Assembly: GCA_011064865.1 (NCBI GenBank) | Contig: JAAKFX010000037.1 | Coordinates: 1-13,449 of the forward strand | Source of the DNA: Candidatus Anoxychlamydiales bacterium | GTDB taxonomy: Bacteria; Chlamydiota; Chlamydiia; Chlamydiales; SM23-39 | Reading direction: 5' to 3' | DNA length: 13,449 nucleotides | In this document: positions 13,213 to 13,449 of the stretch, piece after piece | Position numbering within the stretch: the first letter of the stretch is position 1 | Layout: every line of letters begins with the position of its first letter | Notes under the pieces: generated by a model | Databases searched by the model: none | What the model saw: only the letters and a program-made list of their open reading frames with translations | Told to the model about the DNA's origin: nothing | Position numbers and translations under genes: made by a program

Positions 13213-13449
13213 TGGAAAAGAGCCCATATGACATTATTAAATCGAGATATATCACTGAAAAGACAAATGTTTTAAGTGGTTTAAAAGATTCTCAAACCTC
13301 TGCTAGTTTAAGAAAATTTGATAAGCCAAAATATGTTTTTTTAGTTAATCCCAAAGCTAATAAAAAAGAAATTATGTGGGCTTTAGAAAAAATTTATTTT
13401 GATAAAAAAATCAAAGTTTTGTCTGTAAATACAATTAGTGTTCATCCAA
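13212..13449 (+). CDS. rplW: 50S ribosomal protein L23, 3'-truncated by window edge
   Basis: The ATG at 13212 shares its A with the TAA of rplD. About 79 codons are visible. YDIIKSRYITEKTN (residues 6-19) and KYVFLVNPKANKKEI (48-62), then KIKVLSVNTI, are the L23 hallmarks. L23 binds domain III of 23S rRNA at the tunnel exit, where trigger factor and SRP dock. The position after rplD fits the usual operon order. The 3' end lies outside the window. Confidence 0.93.
   Translation, partial: MEKSPYDIIKSRYITEKTNVLSGLKDSQTSASLRKFDKPKYVFLVNPKANKKEIMWALEKIYFDKKIKVLSVNTISVHP

Noticed and set aside
1..13449. tRNA or rRNA genes
   Set aside because: No cloverleaf with a GTTCRANNC-type T-loop and no rRNA-like sequence was recognised in the intergenic regions.

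Overview
The window looks like a low-GC chromosomal segment from a member of the Chlamydiota, most likely an environmental or protist-associated lineage rather than the genus Chlamydia. The main evidence is gene order. The run lnt, lpxC, fabZ, lpxA, fmt, one putative membrane protein, rplC, rplD, rplW matches, from memory, the Chlamydia trachomatis run CT534 to about CT527. A DacF-type D,D-carboxypeptidase close to an Fmu/RsmB-type rRNA methyltransferase recalls CT551 and CT553. The assignment rests on synteny and protein motifs read by eye; no database search was possible.

Left part (1-3947): the 3' portion of a penicillin-binding D,D-carboxypeptidase gene reads rightward. Facing it are three leftward genes, in transcription order an RsmB/Fmu-like rRNA m5C methyltransferase, an exported SurA-like chaperone, and rsmA/ksgA. 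The last two overlap by 4 nt, and rsmA overlaps the carboxypeptidase gene tail to tail.

Middle part (3948-10368): from a divergent intergenic region, a DoxX-family membrane protein and apolipoprotein N-acyltransferase (lnt) read rightward with an 11-nt overlap. Next comes an inserted gene for an F-box protein, a eukaryotic-type ubiquitin-ligase adaptor domain, with its own promoter and strong ribosome binding site. The tightly packed lipid A/fatty acid genes lpxC, fabZ and lpxA follow, then fmt.

Right part (10369-13449): a 363-bp gene-free stretch holds three hairpins built from related TTCAA/TTGAA arms, then a good sigma70-type promoter. It drives a putative membrane protein of 278 aa that occupies the position of the chlamydial inclusion-membrane protein Cap1 (CT529). 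A 37-aa single-pass membrane micro-ORF overlaps its stop codon by 4 nt. After a strong terminator-like hairpin, the ribosomal protein operon begins with rplC, rplD and a partial rplW; rpsJ is not next to rplC.

Functionally, the housekeeping genes serve envelope biogenesis (peptidoglycan trimming, outer-membrane protein folding, lipoprotein acylation, lipid A), rRNA modification, formylation of initiator tRNA and ribosome assembly. The two genes that look host-directed, the F-box protein and the Cap1-position protein with its micro-ORF partner, flank the lpxC-fmt block, and each has its own promoter. They are the most interesting part of the window.
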